Position numbers and translations under genes: made by a program. A model generated the notes under the pieces. That model was not told where the DNA came from. It worked only from the letters and a program-made list of their open reading frames with translations, and did no database searches. From the NCBI GenBank assembly GCA_003247575.1, contig QJZC01000026.1:1-64000 (forward strand): DNA of 64,000 bases, in the 5' to 3' direction. The number at the start of each line of letters is the position of its first letter. Positions within the stretch are counted from its first letter, which is position 1. The DNA comes from Pseudomonadota bacterium (lineage in GTDB: Bacteria > Myxococcota_A > UBA9160 > SZUA-336). Positions 33,688 to 42,257 of this stretch are shown one piece after another.

Positions 33688-33998
33688 TTCGCCGCGAGAA
33701 TGAAGTCCGATTCGTGCAGGCCGTCGATCTTGTGTGTCCAGATTTCGATCACGACCTTCCCCCACGCGAGATGCAGGTCTGGATGATGTCCCTGGCGTTC
33801 GGCCTCTGCACCAACCAGATTCACGAACTCGAGCGCCTTTGCAAAGTTTGGGAAGCCCAGCTCGCGACGCAGGTGGTGCTGATCCACGATCTGCCAGTCT
33901 GGTTCGAGTGAGTGGCGCAGTCTGTCCTGCTCCTCAGGGCTGAGGGGAGGAATGCCTCCCTTGCATGGGACGCACGTTCGGTCTGCCAGCTCGCTCAC
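33651..33998 (-). CDS. phhB: 4a-hydroxytetrahydrobiopterin dehydratase (pterin carbinolamine dehydratase)
   Basis: 115 residues, normal for the family. The active-site signature reads AERQGHHPDLHLAWGKVVIE with the tandem His-His near residue 71, then IWTHKIDGLHESDF with the third His. The early CKGGIPPLSPEE is also typical. It recycles pterin cofactor or acts as a molybdopterin/HNF1-like helper. GTG 33998 overlaps the M1 peptidase stop as GTGA. The end overlaps the queuosine gene start by 37 bp, so three genes are translationally linked. No phenylalanine hydroxylase is in the window. Confidence 0.93.
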   Translation of the reverse strand: MSELADRTCVPCKGGIPPLSPEEQDRLRHSLEPDWQIVDQHHLRRELGFPNFAKALEFVNLVGAEAERQGHHPDLHLAWGKVVIEIWTHKIDGLHESDFILAAKCDRIFTRHSRG

Positions 33999-36655
33999 CG
34001 GCTCGCCTCCGAGGCTAGATCGCGAAGCCAGCTGCGGAGCTCGGGCAGCAGCCGCTTGCGCTGACGCGCCTCGAGATCGAAGCGCTCGAGCGCTTGGCGC
34101 AGCGCGCGCGCTGCGGCGGGGAGAGGATGTGCGCGGAAGAATGCCGCGACTTCCTTCCGGTGAGTGCGCGTCTGCAGGGCGGGGAGCGCTGCTACGAGGC
34201 GCGATGCCAGTCCGGTCGAGATTCGCGGCGCCAGCGCCTCCCAGCGTTCCTGAACGAAGCTCCAGGTCATCTCCCTCGCCTCCGGGTTGGATATCAGGTG
34301 GCCGATCAGAATCACTACGTCCTGGGTGGGGATGCGTGGGGTCAGCAGGAGCTCGAGCGTCCGAGCGAGTAGGGCTCGATCCCGAAAGGCCGCCAGCGCG
34401 AATTGGAATCGAGTGCGTTCCTGCGGGGTCTTCGCGGCCTTCATCGCGCGCAGGTATGCCTCGTAGAGGCTCTTGTTGCCGCTCCGCGCTGCGAGTCCGA
34501 CCAGGCATGTCGCCAGGTTCGCATCGACCGAAGCGCGATCCTTCAGGTAGGCGCGGACTCTCGCGGGGACTTCCTCCTCGATAGAGGGATCCTCGGTGAG
34601 CGTGCCGACGAGCTGGAGCAGGATGGCGCGCAGAGCTCGCCGGTCGTCAGCCTCGCGCTTTCGCCCGGCGAGGCCGAGCTCGCGCAAGCTCGGGCTGAAC
34701 ACAGCTGAGATCTGCGCACTGAATGCAGCCTGTTTGGGAGCTGGAAGGGCGGGAACGAGCTGGTCGTGAATCCAGGCCAGAGGCGCGTACAGGGTGCGCA
34801 GCACCTCGGGCTCCTCTTCCGAGGCCAGGCGCGGAAGCAGATCGAGGACGGAGCGGAGAGGTGCGGTCCCCGCCCGCACGCCCGCCCATTGATGTTCGAT
34901 CAGCCCCATGCGTTCCACCGAGGCAAGCCGCGTCCAGTTGCGCTCGAGTTGGTCCAGCAGCTCTTCGGCATGCAGTGGGCGGTAGAAGCCGGATTCGGCA
35001 GCGTTGGCGTACACGAAGCTCAGCGCGCCGGGCCCAAGCTCCAACGACTCCTCGCGACCTTCGATCAGATGCGGTTCCACGTGTGTGCGCCCCCGCTCTC
35101 CGCGCCAGCGCAGGACCGCGGGAATGGGCCACGGCTCCTCTTGCGCAGGGGTGCCGCGCGACAGATCGGACGAATAGCGCTCCTGGCGAATGCGGATACC
35201 CGTCTCGCTCGGCGCCACGTGGAGCACCGGAAAGCCGGCACGGGAGATCCAGCTCTTCACGACGTGTTCGACCGGACGTCCGGAGGCGGCCTCGAGCGCT
35301 CCCCAGAGATCCGAAGCGCGCGCGTTGGACTCGCGATGCGCTTGGATGTAGCTACGAACCCCTGTGCGAAAGGGCCTTTCGCCGAGCCAGCGCTCGATCA
35401 TCCGAACCACCGAGGCGCCCTTCTCGTAGGTGATCCGATCGAAGTTCTCGGTGGCCTCGTCGGGGGTTCGGACCTCGGTGTAGATCGGGTGCGTGTTCTT
35501 GAGCGAATCGAGGTTGAACGCTTGGCTGCGGGCCTGCTGGAAGTCGAGCCACAGCTTCCATTCGGGTTTCCAGTCGTCCACCACAGAGTAGGCCATCCAG
35601 GTGGCGAAGGCCTCGTTCAGCCAGAGATCGTCCCACCACGCCATCGTCACCAGATCGCCGAACCACATGTGGGCGAGCTCGTGTGCGATCACCTCGGCGA
35701 CGCGCTTTCTCTCCGGTAGCGAGATCGTCTTCGGATCGACCAGCAGTAGGCTCTCGCGAAACGTGACTGCTCCAGCGTTCTCCATCGCCCCGAACTCGAA
35801 GTCGGGGACCGCGATGAGATCGAGCTTCTCGTATGGGTATGGCAGCGCGAAGTAGCGCTCCAGCCGGACGAGCGATGCTTCGGCGGCCTCGAGCGCGAAG
35901 CCCATCTGTGACTTGCTTCCGGGAACGCCCCAGATCCGAATCGGCGTGTGTCGCCGTCCGGCTCGCCGCATGCGGGAGCTCTCCAGCTCGCCTATGACTA
36001 GCGCGATCAGGTAAGTCGACAGGGGGGGAGTCTCGGCGAATGCCCAGGTCTCCGTACGCGTTCCCCGTTCGCGCTTCACGACTGGGCTGTTCGAGACGGC
36101 GACGAGCCCCTTCGGGAAGGTGACCGAGAGCGCGAAGCGCGCCTTCTTGTCGGGTTCGTCGAAGCACGGGAAGAAGCGTCGCGCGTCTGCGGCCTCGAGC
36201 TGAGTGGTGGCGTAGCGCCTGCGCCCGGAGCGCGCACTGTAGAGTCCGCGCAGATCGTCCCGGAGCGGGCCGGAGTAGCGGATCCGGAGCTGTGCACTCG
36301 GGCTCCGCAACCCCGTGCGCAAACGCAGAACGAGGCGCTCGAGCCTGTGATCCGTGCGCGCACTGGAGACCTCTACGGGGCCAGCGCGGTCGAGCACTTC
36401 GATCTCTCGCGTGTCCAGATCGACACAGTGAAGCTCGAGCGTGCGCAGGCCCTTGGGCGCCGTGAGGTCGATCCGGACCTCTCCATCGAAATGGCTGCGC
36501 TTGGGATCGATTTCGAGCTGGAGTGCGTAGCGGCTAGGAAGTACGTCGCTGGGCAGACGCACTCGATCCTGTGCTCGTCGCCTCGATGTGTCTCGTGTGG
36601 GACTCGGAGAGGAACTCGGATTCGGAGATGAATTCGAAGAGGACACGACGCCCAT
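33995..36655 (-). CDS. M1-family aminopeptidase (ERAP/ApN-like)
   Basis: About 886 residues from ATG 36655 (900 from GTG 36697). It is a zinc metallopeptidase trimming N-terminal residues. Domain 1 begins at LPSDVLPSRYALQLEIDPK. The exopeptidase motif GAMEN is in FEFGAMENAGAVTF. The zinc site HELAHMWFGDLVTMAWWDDL, followed by WLNEAFA, gives HExxH-x18-E. The catalytic Tyr region is ITYEKGASVVRM. The ERAP1-like C-terminal helical domain (about 520-886) is complete, unlike short bacterial forms. The first ~30 residues are Ser/Pro-rich, without a clear signal peptide, so it is probably cytosolic. Confidence 0.93.
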   Translation of the reverse strand: MGVVSSSNSSPNPSSSPSPTRDTSRRRAQDRVRLPSDVLPSRYALQLEIDPKRSHFDGEVRIDLTAPKGLRTLELHCVDLDTREIEVLDRAGPVEVSSARTDHRLERLVLRLRTGLRSPSAQLRIRYSGPLRDDLRGLYSARSGRRRYATTQLEAADARRFFPCFDEPDKKARFALSVTFPKGLVAVSNSPVVKRERGTRTETWAFAETPPLSTYLIALVIGELESSRMRRAGRRHTPIRIWGVPGSKSQMGFALEAAEASLVRLERYFALPYPYEKLDLIAVPDFEFGAMENAGAVTFRESLLLVDPKTISLPERKRVAEVIAHELAHMWFGDLVTMAWWDDLWLNEAFATWMAYSVVDDWKPEWKLWLDFQQARSQAFNLDSLKNTHPIYTEVRTPDEATENFDRITYEKGASVVRMIERWLGERPFRTGVRSYIQAHRESNARASDLWGALEAASGRPVEHVVKSWISRAGFPVLHVAPSETGIRIRQERYSSDLSRGTPAQEEPWPIPAVLRWRGERGRTHVEPHLIEGREESLELGPGALSFVYANAAESGFYRPLHAEELLDQLERNWTRLASVERMGLIEHQWAGVRAGTAPLRSVLDLLPRLASEEEPEVLRTLYAPLAWIHDQLVPALPAPKQAAFSAQISAVFSPSLRELGLAGRKREADDRRALRAILLQLVGTLTEDPSIEEEVPARVRAYLKDRASVDANLATCLVGLAARSGNKSLYEAYLRAMKAAKTPQERTRFQFALAAFRDRALLARTLELLLTPRIPTQDVVILIGHLISNPEAREMTWSFVQERWEALAPRISTGLASRLVAALPALQTRTHRKEVAAFFRAHPLPAAARALRQALERFDLEARQRKRLLPELRSWLRDLASEASR

Positions 36656-36770
36656 TGTAGCGCGGTCATCAACTGCATTCCCACCCGCCTGGCGCACGCG
36701 CCTGTCGCTGTCGCATCCGGCTGTCGCAAGACTGGACGGCCGCTTGCGATGCAGTGCGGGGAGGGTCGAC

Positions 36771-37214
36771 CTAGGCGCCCGGCTTGAGCGGGCGCAGTAC
36801 TGTCTGGAACCAGAACTGCTCGATCTGGCGGATCGTGCCCATGAACTCCTCGAAATCGAGCGGCTTCGCCACGTAGCAGTTGGCGTGGAGCTGGTAGCTC
36901 TCGTCGATGTCCTTCGGAGCCCGGGAAGAGGTCATGATCACCACGGGTAGGTTGGCGGTGCGCGAGTTTCTACGAATCTCTTCGAGCACCTCGCGCCCCG
37001 AGAGGCCGGGGAGATTCAGGTCCAGGATTGCCAGGTCTGGAAAGGACTGCGATTCGGGGCTCTGAACGCAGTCCTTCAGGTAGGCGAGCGCCGTTTCGCC
37101 GCTCGTGTGGGCCGCGATGCGATAGGAGAACGAGCTCTCGGAAAGCGCTTCGCGGATCAAGTCGATGTCGCCAGGGTTGTCCTCGACGATCAGCAGGTCA
37201 AATGTCGTAGGCAT
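36771..37214 (-). CDS. Stand-alone response regulator, Rcp1-like
   Basis: 147 residues, a receiver domain only. VEDNPGDIDLIREAL gives the acidic pocket, ILDLNLPGLSGREVLEEIR the phospho-acceptor Asp (near 64), VVIMTSS the Thr and YVAKPLDFEEF the Lys. EDNPGD and the long alpha4 region match the Rcp1 group that pairs with phytochrome-like kinases. Its ATG lies 17 bp inside the end of the kinase gene before it, so the two are co-translated partners. Confidence 0.93.
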   Translation of the reverse strand: MPTTFDLLIVEDNPGDIDLIREALSESSFSYRIAAHTSGETALAYLKDCVQSPESQSFPDLAILDLNLPGLSGREVLEEIRRNSRTANLPVVIMTSSRAPKDIDESYQLHANCYVAKPLDFEEFMGTIRQIEQFWFQTVLRPLKPGA

Positions 37215-38484
37215 CGCATGTTGCCCTCTCAGACTGTGAGGCCGCTTGATCGGGGCCGACCTCGCGCGGATCGAGCGCGGGGACGGTAAAGTAGAAGGTC
37301 GTTCCTTCGCCGAGCTTGGACTCGAGCCAGATCTGGCCCTGCATCCGTTCGATGACGCGCTTGCACAGCGCGAGGCCCATGCCGGCACCCGCGACCTGCT
37401 CGTCCACGCACAAGCGCGTGAACGGCTCGAACAGCGAGCAGACGTCCTGCGAGGCGATTCCAGGTCCGTTGTCGCGGACCTCGAAGCGCCATAGGTGCCG
37501 ATCTCGCTCCGCACCGATGAAGATCTCGGGCTTCGAGGTCAACTGGGCCGTGTATTTGATGGCGTTGTCGAGCAGGTTCAGCAGCACGCGCTGGAGCTGC
37601 GCCGCATCGGCCCAAACCGGGGGAAGCTCGCCGATCGAGAGAGTCGTGCCCGTCTCTACGATCTGTAGCTCCAGGTCGTCCCGCACGTCCTTTAGCAGTC
37701 GCTGCGTGTTGACTCGGGTGAGCTCGAGGGCTCCCGCGGACTGAGCGTAGACGTAGAGGGCCTGCAGCATGCGGTCCATGCGGCGGGTGCTCTCGAGGAT
37801 CCGGTTCAGGTAGCCCGCTTCCTTCTCGGACAAGCGCGAGCTGATCGCCTGGGCGAGTAGCCGCCCGAAGCCTGTGACATGGCGCAGCGGTGCCCGCAGG
37901 TCGTGCGCTGCTCCCTGCACGAATCGATCGAGCTCAGCGTTCAAGGCCTGGAGCTGCGCACCCTGGCTCGCAAGACGGCCCGCCTGAGCGCTGAGAGCTC
38001 TGCCGGTTCGCTGTAGCTCCAGCTGACCGACGACCAGCCTGGCTAGATCGCACAGCCGCTCGATCTGGGCCGAGGTGAAGCTTCTCGGCTTCTGGTCGAT
38101 GATGCAGAGCGTGCCGATGGCGAGGCCCCCTGGAGTCACCAGTGGCGCCCCGGCGTAGAAGCGGATTTGAGGGGTGCCGGTGACGAGCGGGTTCGTCGCG
38201 AAGCGCTCGTCTGCGAGCGCGTCCTCGACCACGAGCGCGCGCTCCGATGACTCGATCGCGTGCGTGCAGAAGGAGACGCTGCGTTCTGTCTCGCAGGTTT
38301 CGAGCCCAACTCGTGCCTTGAACCACTGTCGATTCTCGTCGACGAGCGAGACGAGAGCCGTAGGTACCTCGAACAGCTCGGCGGTGACGGCGACCAATGT
38401 GTCGAATTCAGTCTGGGGTGGCGTATCGAGAATGCGATACTCCCGCAGTGCCTCGAGTCGTGCCGCCTCGGATCGTGTTTCCAT
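37198..38484 (-). CDS. GAF-domain sensor histidine kinase
   Basis: 428 residues, soluble. The N-terminus EALREYRILDTPPQTEFDTL and a GAF domain (about 20-165; VSFCTHAI, FYAGAPLVTPGGLAIGTLCI) are of the type that often lacks a bound chromophore. A coiled linker leads to HisKA with AAHDLRAPLRHVTGFGRLL near residue 195. The ATPase has NLLDNAIKYT, VRDNGPGI and GAGMGLALCKRVIERM. The ATG shares one base with the stop of the preceding gene (TGATG), and the downstream receiver overlaps by 17 bp. The signal is unknown. Confidence 0.93.
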   Translation of the reverse strand: METRSEAARLEALREYRILDTPPQTEFDTLVAVTAELFEVPTALVSLVDENRQWFKARVGLETCETERSVSFCTHAIESSERALVVEDALADERFATNPLVTGTPQIRFYAGAPLVTPGGLAIGTLCIIDQKPRSFTSAQIERLCDLARLVVGQLELQRTGRALSAQAGRLASQGAQLQALNAELDRFVQGAAHDLRAPLRHVTGFGRLLAQAISSRLSEKEAGYLNRILESTRRMDRMLQALYVYAQSAGALELTRVNTQRLLKDVRDDLELQIVETGTTLSIGELPPVWADAAQLQRVLLNLLDNAIKYTAQLTSKPEIFIGAERDRHLWRFEVRDNGPGIASQDVCSLFEPFTRLCVDEQVAGAGMGLALCKRVIERMQGQIWLESKLGEGTTFYFTVPALDPREVGPDQAASQSERATCDAYDI

Positions 38485-40313
38485 CACAGCCGGGAAGCCC
38501 AGCGGAGGAACCGGTTCGGCGGGAGTGGGCGGGACACGGCGTACCCTTGCGCGCTCCCGCAGCCCAGACTGTGAAGTAACTTGAGCCCCTCGACACGCTC
38601 TACCCCCACTGCCACGGTTTCCAGCGAGAGTGAGTGCGCGAGATTGAGCATCGCCGAGGTGATGGCTGCGTCCCGATGATTCTGGTCCGCATTCGTGACG
38701 AAGCTGCGATCGATCTTCACCACGTCGATCGGGAACCGCTCCAGGCTCTGTAGCGACGCGTGTCCCATGCCGAAGTCGTCGAGCGCGATGCTGACCCCCG
38801 CGCTACGAAGATTCTCGAGCTGTGCTGCGGCCCAGGCGGCGTTCTCGCCCAGCGAGAACTCGGTGAGCTCGCAGCGAATCGCATCCGGTGCGATCCCTGC
38901 GTCGAAGGCGTGGGTCATGAGGCGGTCCGTGAAGTCCGGTGAGCGGAGCTCGCGCATCGACACGTTGATCGAGAGCGGGAGGTCCGGCATTCCGGCTTCC
39001 CGCCAGCGGCGTGATTGACGGAGCCCGTGGGCCATTACCCAGTTGCCGATGTCTACGATTAGATCCGTACGCTCGGCGAGCGGCAAGAATTGTGCGGGCG
39101 AAAGCCACCCGCGCGTGGGATGGCGCCAGCGCAGCAGCGCTTCGACGCCGATCAGCCTGGATTCAGCCAGCGAGACCAGCGGCTGGTAGACGAGCGCTAG
39201 CTCGTCTCGCCCGAGTCCGTCGCGCAGGCTGCTCTCGAGCACGAGCTCCGACTGAGCGAGGTCGTTCATCTCTGCATCGTAGAAGCAGAGACCGGAACGC
39301 TGATAGCGGCTGGCCTCGCACATGGCCGTGTGCGCGCGCAGGAGGAGCGTCTCGGGATCCTTGGCATCGCGCGGATAGAGCGAGATGCCGACGTTCCACG
39401 TTACAGCGATACGCCCTCCGCATCCCTCGTAGGGTTCGGAGATCGCGTCGAGCACCTTGCGTGCAACCATGCCAGCGTCCGTCGGGTCCTTGAGCCGCCG
39501 CAGGAAGACTGCGAACTCGTCCTCGCCGACCCGTGCAACGATGTCGCTGTCTCGCGTCGTCGCGCGAATGCGCTGCGAGGTCGCGTGGATCAGATCGTCG
39601 GCTGCGACCCGCCCCAGCGCCTCGTTGACGCGCGAGAATCCCTTCATACTGAAGTACAGGAGCCCCAGGTTCTGCTCGTAGCGGCTCGCGTACCGAATCG
39701 CGCCTTGCAGCTGGCTCTCGAGAAGGAGCCGATTCGACAGGCCCGTGAGCGCGTCGTGCGTGAGCTCGTACTGAGCGTGTTCGTTCGCTTTCTTGAGCTC
39801 GAGGTTCACGTGGTTCAGCTCGATGACGGCGGCTTCCAGCTGATCCTTCGCGAGCTCGATCTCTTCGGAGTGGCGCGCGATGGCTTCCTGCTTCTCGCGT
39901 AGCTCGCGGCGCAGTGCGGCGCGTTCGACCGCGTTCGTGACGATGTGGGAGAGCCCCGTGGGGGTCAGATCGGACTTGCGCGCGTAGTCGAGAGCTCCCC
40001 GCTTCAGGGCGGCCGCGCAGATGCGCTCGTCGCCGTGACCCGTCAGCATGACGACCGCCTTTCGGCCCAGAATCCCGCTGCGGTCGAGACGTCCGATGAT
40101 GTCGAGGCCATCCGCATCCGGAAGGTGGTAGTCCACCAGAATGCAATCTGGCTCGGACTTCGCTGCGAGCTCCACGCCCTCCGCGGCGGTGGCCGCCTCG
40201 ACGATGACGAACTCGGGATTGGAGAACTCCGATAGAAAGCAGCGATAGAGATCGCGGTCGGTTTCGCCGTCATCGATGACGAGCACGGAGATGGTCTCAG
40301 GTCTGCCAGCCAT
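38484..40313 (-). CDS. Response regulator with GGDEF and EAL domains, both degenerate
   Basis: 609 residues: receiver (1-125, Asp in CILVDYHLPDADG), coiled coil, GGDEF-like domain with GEDEF in place of GGDEF, then EAL. The EAL signature VEALLRWRHP is kept, and DDFGMGH and VKIDRSFV are present. ELTES reads ELTEF and the loop AEGVE reads AVGVE, losing a metal-site glutamate. Cyclase activity is unlikely; phosphodiesterase activity is doubtful; c-di-GMP binding is possible. AGGGAGT lies before the ATG. It shares a base with the GAF kinase gene. Input should come from a kinase in the same block. Confidence 0.9.
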   Translation of the reverse strand: MAGRPETISVLVIDDGETDRDLYRCFLSEFSNPEFVIVEAATAAEGVELAAKSEPDCILVDYHLPDADGLDIIGRLDRSGILGRKAVVMLTGHGDERICAAALKRGALDYARKSDLTPTGLSHIVTNAVERAALRRELREKQEAIARHSEEIELAKDQLEAAVIELNHVNLELKKANEHAQYELTHDALTGLSNRLLLESQLQGAIRYASRYEQNLGLLYFSMKGFSRVNEALGRVAADDLIHATSQRIRATTRDSDIVARVGEDEFAVFLRRLKDPTDAGMVARKVLDAISEPYEGCGGRIAVTWNVGISLYPRDAKDPETLLLRAHTAMCEASRYQRSGLCFYDAEMNDLAQSELVLESSLRDGLGRDELALVYQPLVSLAESRLIGVEALLRWRHPTRGWLSPAQFLPLAERTDLIVDIGNWVMAHGLRQSRRWREAGMPDLPLSINVSMRELRSPDFTDRLMTHAFDAGIAPDAIRCELTEFSLGENAAWAAAQLENLRSAGVSIALDDFGMGHASLQSLERFPIDVVKIDRSFVTNADQNHRDAAITSAMLNLAHSLSLETVAVGVERVEGLKLLHSLGCGSAQGYAVSRPLPPNRFLRWASRL

Positions 40314-40469
40314 GGGGACTCCCTAGTCGCTTCCGATCGCTGCGGGGTGGCTCCCTTCCTTGGCGTCCCTATCGGTCGCGTCAAGTCGGGCTAAAGCCGG
40401 CTGTGCAAGCATCGGAAGCATTTGAGCGGGGTCCCGGCAGGGCGAATGCAAGTCGCGCATGGATGTCGC

Positions 40470-42257
40470 TCATGCCTCGGGTGCTCGTTTGTGACTCGGT
40501 ACCCAACCGATGCCCGACGCGAGCTCAGCCGATACTTCGCGATCGGAGCCCGCAGGGACGAAGAGTGCTCCCCGCATGTGGCGGGCGCCGAGGTCGTACA
40601 GGTTCTCTGCCTGCGATTCGCGATCGACGTCATGCACAGACCACCGAATCTTCAGGTACTCGAGAAGATGGGCGATGCACGCGGCCGTGGCGCGCTCGAT
40701 CCTGCTCCCGCCCGGCGGGCCCGCAAGGTCTACAGGCGTATGCACGCACGAGACGGGAAAGTGGCGCAGCGCGAGCAGGAGCTGATCCAGGCTCGGCGCT
40801 GCGCCGAGATCGAGGGCCAGCTTTGCGTGTGCGTTCGCGACCCAAGTAGGCAGCTCGCCGCGGAACCGTGCGATCAAGAGCGTCGGGGGGATCCGACACT
40901 CGAGCTGTGCGGAGTGCTCGGCAGAGCGCTCCAACTGCATGCGCAGGGATTCGAGCCTCTCGGGTAGCTCCGGATGTGTGAGGACGCGCTCGGGCAGGAC
41001 CAGGCTGATTCGCGGCGCTCGCTTCAGAAGGGTGCTCTCGGCGACCTTTCGCTCGAGCAGCGAGAAGACACCGTGCAGCACCGCTGAAGTCTGGGAGGGT
41101 CGTTCGATCTCGTGTGCTGCGGAAGACGACCAAGGAATCATGCGCCCATCTGGAAGCGGGCACATGGGAATCACCTCGACGCCCGAGAGGTTTCCGGCTT
41201 CGACATCGATCTCTGGAGCGAAGTGGAATTCGAGATTGGAGTCGCTGGCACTCGTCTGCTCTGTCGTAGCAGTGTCCTGCGCTGGAGCCTGGCTCGCCGG
41301 GGGAGGCGCAGTGTGCTCGGCGTCTCGCTCGCGTCGCGAGCGCTTCGTGCGGTACATCGCGGCGTCCGCCGCAGCCAACAGCTCGGCGGCGCTCGCGCCG
41401 TCCTCGGGGCCCACCGCAGCTCCGATGCTCGCTCCCGGCGTGACGTCGTGTCCCTCGAGCGTCGCAGGTTCGGAGAGTGCTTGCTCGAGCTTCTCGGCGA
41501 GTATGTGTACGTCCTCTCCGCGACGCACGTTGGTCAGGAGGACGACGAACTCATCGCCGCCGAGCCGCGCCACCGTATCGCTCGCGCGAACGTGCTGCGT
41601 CAGTCGCTCCGCGACACACTGCAGGAGCGCATCGCCGGTGGCGTGTCCGAGGTCGTCGTTGACTTCCTTGAAGTGATCGAGGTCAACGAACAAGAGCCCG
41701 ACGACTCGCTCCGTGCGCGAAGCGGTCTGCATCGCCTGCTGCAAGCGGTCCATCAGCAGCATGCGGTTCGGGAGCCGAGTCAGGGCATCGTGCGTGGCAC
41801 GGTACTCGCTTTCGCGTCGCTCCTCCTCGAGCTCGCGCCGAGAGCGGTGCTGGCGGATCGCATAGACCAGGGTGCGCATCAGAAGCGCCCCCTCTGCCTC
41901 TCCCTTGACGAGAAAGGCCTCCGCTCCATGATCGGCGGCTTCGAGCGAGAGCCGCTCATCGAGGCTCCCCGTCATGACCACGACCGCGGCACGATCCGCT
42001 TCGGCCCTGAGGCGCGATACGGTTTCGATCCCGCGGCTGTCGGGGAGCGACAGATCGAGGAGCACGACGTCATGGGGCTCGCAGCGGAGTTTCTCGATCG
42101 CTTCGGACAGCCGTGCGACCCGCGTAATCGTCACCGCGTCCCCAGAAGCTTCCTCCAGATGGATCGTGACGATCTCGGCGTCAGCGGTGTTGTCCTCTAC
42201 CAAGAGAACGCGTATGGAGTTCTCGTTCGGACGAATGGAGCTCTCGTCGGACGTCAT
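40470..42257 (-). CDS. Response regulator with active-type GGDEF and relic EAL-like domain
   Basis: 595 residues: receiver (Asp in VVLLDLSLPDSRG), GGDEF domain with intact RLGGDEFVVLL and an RxxD inhibition site (RASD) five residues upstream, then a linker rich in Ala/Pro/Thr. A C-terminal third resembles an EAL fold in outline (LSGVEVIPMCPLPDGRMIPW where EAL would be), with all catalytic motifs lost. It is expected to make c-di-GMP upon phosphorylation with product feedback. It starts within the stop of the CHASE kinase (ATGA), so that kinase is its likely donor. Confidence 0.9.
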   Translation of the reverse strand: MTSDESSIRPNENSIRVLLVEDNTADAEIVTIHLEEASGDAVTITRVARLSEAIEKLRCEPHDVVLLDLSLPDSRGIETVSRLRAEADRAAVVVMTGSLDERLSLEAADHGAEAFLVKGEAEGALLMRTLVYAIRQHRSRRELEEERRESEYRATHDALTRLPNRMLLMDRLQQAMQTASRTERVVGLLFVDLDHFKEVNDDLGHATGDALLQCVAERLTQHVRASDTVARLGGDEFVVLLTNVRRGEDVHILAEKLEQALSEPATLEGHDVTPGASIGAAVGPEDGASAAELLAAADAAMYRTKRSRRERDAEHTAPPPASQAPAQDTATTEQTSASDSNLEFHFAPEIDVEAGNLSGVEVIPMCPLPDGRMIPWSSSAAHEIERPSQTSAVLHGVFSLLERKVAESTLLKRAPRISLVLPERVLTHPELPERLESLRMQLERSAEHSAQLECRIPPTLLIARFRGELPTWVANAHAKLALDLGAAPSLDQLLLALRHFPVSCVHTPVDLAGPPGGSRIERATAACIAHLLEYLKIRWSVHDVDRESQAENLYDLGARHMRGALFVPAGSDREVSAELASGIGWVPSHKRAPEA

